Part shown: piece after piece, positions 59,430 through 64,000 of the stretch | Numbering within the stretch: position 1 is the first letter of the stretch | Layout: each line of letters starts with the position of its first letter | From: Zygnema cylindricum | Lineage: Eukaryota > Streptophyta > Zygnematophyceae > Zygnematales > Zygnemataceae | Direction: 5' to 3' | Assembly: GCA_037447655.1 (NCBI GenBank) | Contig: JBBHKE010000589.1 | Location: 310,001 to 374,000, forward strand | Length of the DNA stretch: 64,000 bases | The notes under the pieces: model-generated | Databases searched by the model: none | Told to the model about the DNA's origin: nothing | What the model saw: only the letters and a program-made list of their open reading frames with translations | Translations under genes and position numbers: made by a program

Positions 59430-62400
59430 CCAACAACAACAACACCAACAACAACAACAACAACACCAACACCAACAACAACAACAACAGCAACAGCAAC
59501 AACAAGAACAAGAACAGCAACAAATGCAAAAACAGCAACAGCAACAACATCAACAACAGCAGCTACAGCTGGAGCTGCAACTGCAGCAACAGCAACATAA
59601 ACAACGCCAACAGCAGCAAGCCCAATTCCAACAGAAACTACACCAACAACAACAACAGAAACATCATTTACAACTACAACAACAACAACAAGCGCAAGAA
59701 GAAGAAGAAGTAAAACAAACACAACAACAGCAGCAGCAAGAGCAACAGCAACAGCAACAACAACAATTGCAACACCATCAGCAAAAACTACTGCTACAAC
59801 AACAGCGACAACGTCACCAGCAGCAAACCATTATGCATGCTCGACTGCCTGATTCAAATACTGTGCAGTCTTGGGAACTCGCGCAAGGGAAGCAAGCCCA
59901 GCCATTTTCCAATGAGGGTTCCAAGGGTTTGCAGCATTTTAAGGTACAGGAACTGGAGGGAGAATCTATGCCAGAGAAGAGGGAGACAAAAACTAGGCAA
60001 GTTGCTGAGTTAAGAGCGGCTGGCAGTGATGCAGAGCATCTGTCTGATGCTGACGTGGCGACAGGAGAAAGACTGATTTGGAAAAGACAAATACAAAGCT
60101 CGCCGGGAGACCAAGTCTGGGCTGTCCAAGAGAAGCAGTTACATAGATTTAGAGGGACAAAATCTGAAGAACAAGCAAAGAAAGAGGCGTTGGTTGAGGA
60201 TGAAAGGAGGCAATACTTAATTCAGCAAGAACATTATCAAAGGGCACAATTGACACACCATCAGAGACTCCTTTTGGGACAACGGGAGCAGCTTTCACCG
60301 CAGTCAAGTGGAGAGGGGAATCAACAGCAAGACTTTTCACCGCCCCAGATTCAGGAACAAGAGAATATGTTGTCGTTACTGAGACAACAACAATTGGAGA
60401 TGGGACATGTCCGTCAACTTACACTGGGAAGACCTCTGGAATCTGGAGGGCAAATGCTGGGCCTTCCCCTCTCAGATGATGGGGACGATGACCAAAGCAT
60501 CGAAGGTGAAGAAAAAGCAGAGGAAGAAAGTGTTGAGGTCAGGAAGAGAGACATGGAAGAGGGAGCTGCTGTACAAGGAGAAGGAGAGGAAAATGTACAG
60601 GCGAGATTGCAAGTGGTTCGAGAAGTAGAGGTTGCAAATGAATGTTCTGGAGAGGAGATGGGCGGGAGAGCACAATCTTGTAAGCCACAGGATTACATGC
60701 AGGAGAAGGGTGAAGGTGGGTCAGTTGGCCGCTTAGAAGAGGGTGGAGGGAGGGTGCTGGTACGGAGCCCCTTTCTTTTTCCAGGGAAGGCAAGATCCGA
60801 GGGAAGGAGAAGCAATTCTGCCTCTGGGAGTGCACAAGTTAGCAATGATGAGACGAAAGTAACAAAGGGGCACAATAGATGGAGCAAGGGTTCCATTGAT
60901 AGAGTTGTGGTTGATCATTGGAGTCCAGAACGAGTGTCAGAAATGGAAGAGAAGAATAGTCCAAGGGAAGAGAGGAAGCGGACAGAGGAAGGCGTTCATG
61001 TAACGGAGGTAGATGTAGAAGTGAGAGGTGTTTCTCAAGTTGCTGGGAGAGAAGGAAGACAAGAATTGGAGTCTGAATCAGTGCAAAGAAGAGCAGCTCT
61101 TGGTCTTTCTCAAGGTCCAGGAGGTTCTTCAGGTGTGGGGACCCAGGGAAAAATGACTCTGAGAAAATGGTTGTGTAGACTGGATAGGAAAGTAGATAAA
61201 GTTGAAAGTCTTCATATTTTTTGGCAAATCGCAGACATGTTGGAACTTGCTCATTCTGGAGGCACAATCCTCCGCAATGTCCTACCATCGTGTTTTATGT
61301 TATCATCTTCAAACAAAGTCAACTTTGTTGATCCTGAAATTGAGGCTAGGAAGGTAGCTGAATTTGCTGCTGTAAACGATCCCATAACTTACTTGCAAGA
61401 AGGGACAGGAGAGCCTGGGACAAGGTCAAGAGCTCATGGGAGAGGAAGGGAAAGGTCGGTTGGAGGAGTTCATGTTCCAGCTATGTCAGCTGATGCTGCC
61501 CCTTCTGTTTCAGGCTTTCTGCAAGGAGGAAGGGAGGACAGAGAGGATAGAAGTAGGTCTAATATGTGGTCACGGAGGCCATCAGGTACAGATACCGAGG
61601 AAGGAGTTAATCAACGTCAAAATCAAGGTGGTGGTCCGAATATGTCTTCAGTATGGTTGACTGGAGGAGGATTGAGGAGAGAAGCAGGGCAGGTAGGTGG
61701 TGAAGCTGAAAGGTATGGGAGGAGAGGACATGGTACTTCTTTGAACGGAGAAAGAACTTATGTTTCTGACCGGTCTGAGAATCAGAGGACCGGAATGGAG
61801 TTAAGACCTGTAAGGACAGGTGTCTCTCAGGGTGATGTCTATCTGCAAGGTCCTTCCGATAAAACTACAGGTCCAGCTGAAAACATACAACATGAAATTG
61901 GAGTGGAAGCAGGGGCACTGGTAGCATTTAGAGAGTCAACGACAGGGAGGGCAGGAACAAGGAATGGGGAGGAGATGGCTGATTTGAGGCAAGCGGAGAT
62001 TGATGAACAAACTTGGTATAGGACACCCGAAGAGTTACAAGGAGGAACTATAACGACAGCTTCAGATGTCTATAGATTAGGAGTGCTTTTCTTTGAGGTG
62101 AGAATTTCTCTTTCTGTGGCTATTTCCCACGAAACCATAGTAAAATATTAGTTTGTGAAAAGTTGTTATATCTTACAGAGGACAATTGTCAACTAACACG
62201 TACAGACTTTGCGAGGCTCATGGTTGGACGGGACTGATTATTATATTTAGTGGTTCATAAACAATTCTGAATGGTTTGGCATCCATATTCATTGCAGTGT
62301 ACTGATGTTTTTCCAGCCAGTTTCAACATTAAAATGTTGTCGAGTTTCTTTCTGCTTCCCTTTCTTTTATTTGTATGCTTTGGGTAACTCATTATATCGT

Positions 62401-64000
62401 CGATACTCAGTTTTTCTATGCTGAGTCAAGCTGTCTTTTGCTGTTCTGCGGTGATGATGGTTTGTTCCCTTTACTTTTAGGTAAGATTGATTTCTCACAG
62501 AACCGCAGATTGATAGTTGAAGTTTTGCTCCTAACTTGAGGTTTCCCGCCTCCTTCCGTTCTTTTTACAGCTTTTTTGCCCATTTTCATCCTCATCCGAG
62601 CGTGGGAGAGTCATGTCAGACCTTCGCCATCGCATTCTTCCTCCACGTCTTCTCTCAGAGAGCCCAAAGGAGGCCGGTTTTTGTCTATGGTTACTTCACC
62701 CGGAACCAAGTGCTCGTCCAAAAGTCAAGTAATTTGCTGTTCCTTCCTGTTGGGAACAAGGTTTTGTTTTGTTAATACCTGAGGGATGGTTTTGATGCTG
62801 TGAATGGGTTGTTGTCACAGCATTTAAGAGTCTATCACATCAGGATATTGGCGCCTCCTACTTCTGAGTATTCATAGTGGTTTTTTACGGTGAATTAGGT
62901 CCGTGTGCCCAGTGGAAGGCACCTAATTGGGGAAAACTTTATTAACATAACTGTGGATTGGTGACGCATAGGTAGCTTGCTACAATCAACACTATCAGTG
63001 GTGAATGTTCTTCTAGGTTCCACACTTGTTTCTGACAATTTGAGGCATTTCCGTTTTTCTTCTCGTCTAAACCACGGAGTGGCACAGACACCGCAGAATG
63101 TGAATCATGCCATTGTTCAACAGCTAGTGCATTTTTTGACCTTCGGTTTAATGTCTTTTAGTTGAGTGGTCAAAAATCTTATTCCTCCAATCTTTTTTTC
63201 GTGTTCTGGTCTTTCATGGCCTTGGGTAGCCAGTACACTTCTTGCCGCCTGTTTGGAAAGACCTCTTCCCATGACAGCTCGGTTTTTGCTTTAGGTTAAC
63301 AATATCGTCGGAATACTTCTTGTCAATCTACCATTCCTTTCCTTTAATTTGTGCCTTTTTTTTTACAGGGATGTGCTCTCCAGTGACCTTCTTAGTGAGG
63401 CAGGAGAGGCTCTTGCCCAATGGCAAGCCGCGGTGGACATGGAGGAGAAGGAGGCAGAAACAGAAGCAGAAACAGAAGTACTTCTCGATTTCCTTCTTCA
63501 TATGCACAGACTGAAACAGGAGGCTGCGGCACGATTGACTGTCGACCTTTCCAGACTGAACTCAGATATGGAGGAAGTGAAGAAGAGGAGACAGCAGTTG
63601 CTTGCATGTTCTGGAGATGCGAGAGGGAGGCAAGCTGTAGTCACAGGAGAATTGTCTGGAGGTACTCAGGGAAGTAGGGATGGAACAGGGGGAGGTGGAG
63701 GTGGAGGTGGTGATGGAGGTGGAGGAGGTTTCTTTTTCCGACATGGAAGAGAAGGAAGGACGGCGACCCAAGAGGATTTACAAAAAGGTGAAGGAAGGAA
63801 GGAAGACAATCGGCAGATTGTGGTTTTAGGAAAGCGACTGAGGGAGGAGGTTGATGACGATGATGATGACGATGATGATGAAGAAATGCAAGCGAGGGAG
63901 AGAGAGAAGAGGGCTAAGAAAGTTAGCAAGATGGGACGACCAATGCCGATGCAGCAAACACGTCAACAACAGCAGACAGTCGATGAAGGAAGAAGGAAGG
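54233..64000 (+). CDS. SPA: Receiver domain-SPA fusion, 3' end beyond window
   Basis: Exons 54233-54341, 55201-55277, 55940-56024, 56517-56686, 57295-62097, 62571-62728, 63369-64000+ join in phase from ATG 54233. Residues 1-147 form a CheY-type receiver: acidic D17/D18, phospho-acceptor D63 ([10 protein letters not shown]), S93/S94 and K115 (YLLKPV). It ends IWQHVWRR, a mark of clock pseudo-response regulators, but keeps the Asp those proteins have lost. Residues ~580-1010 are Gln-rich, with 43 consecutive Gln at 816-858. From ~1434 comes a SPA-type degenerate kinase domain: [43 protein letters not shown] (no HRD), then [52 protein letters not shown] coiled coil follows ([20 protein letters not shown]). 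SPA proteins normally end in WD40 repeats and partner the COP1 ubiquitin ligase. That part would lie past 64000. A two-gene reading is possible if the 56687-57294 intron is not real. Confidence 0.88.
59299..59427 (+). repeat. CAA/CAG repeat coding 43 Gln
   Basis: Uninterrupted glutamine codons, mostly CAA with a few CAG, in the large exon of the receiver-SPA gene, continuing as His-interspersed Gln to ~59830. Poly-Asn and poly-Thr frames and antisense Val/Leu frames over it are shadows. The length is likely variable and may be mis-assembled. Confidence 0.95.

Noticed and set aside
59015-59722. Long antisense and alternate-frame open stretches over the Gln-rich exon (poly-Val/Leu, poly-Asn, poly-Thr)
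   Set aside because: Shadows of CAA/CAG repeats. They have no independent start, splice or family signal.
1-64000. CRISPR arrays, bacterial operons, rRNA or tRNA genes
   Set aside because: None seen. Repeats are transposon-type, genes have introns, and no tRNA cloverleaf was recognised by eye (a tRNAscan run would be needed to exclude one).

Overview
This window looks like nuclear DNA of a streptophyte plant or alga. The genes are split by GT-AG introns, they encode plant-specific families (SPA photomorphogenesis repressor, clock-type receiver, trihelix transcription factor, family-92 glycosyltransferase), and the intergenic space is full of nested transposons and small terminal-inverted-repeat (TIR) elements. 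The gene content and mobile-element load fit a charophyte such as Chara, but that is inference, not identification. There is one 10-N assembly gap at 34261-34270.

Layout. 1-12.5 kb is a mobile-element block. It holds decayed minus-strand CENPB/pogo-like (DDE_1) transposase exons, a companion reading frame built of Lys/Glu-rich repeats, many GCGACGAC/GTCGTCGC palindromes, and a nearly complete Ty1/copia retrotransposon (4875-11316) with two 1049-bp LTRs and a TAAAA target duplication. 12.5-16.4 kb shows no gene. 16.4-25.35 kb (+) is a multi-exon alpha-2-macroglobulin family gene with an intact CxEQ thioester motif. 27.5-36.2 kb is a nest of foldback and TIR elements, including three insertions of one MITE family into the same short palindromic target. 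36.8-38.1 kb (+) is an intronless trihelix-type gene with a 41-glycine tract. 41.0-48.6 kb (-) is a ten-exon glycosyltransferase-92-like gene whose exons join in phase to 567 codons. 54.2-64.0 kb (+), running off the right edge, is a gene that reads in phase from a phospho-receiver domain of clock pseudo-response-regulator type, through a glutamine-rich region, into a SPA-type kinase-like and coiled-coil region.

The genes are independent eukaryotic units, not an operon. The most notable is the receiver-SPA gene. It would place a potentially phosphorylatable receiver on the protein family that partners COP1 in light signalling, physically joining clock/two-component and light-repressor modules. 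The alpha-2-macroglobulin gene is the second highlight: a secreted-type thioester protease trap in a plant-like genome, with all deduced internal introns in phase 0.
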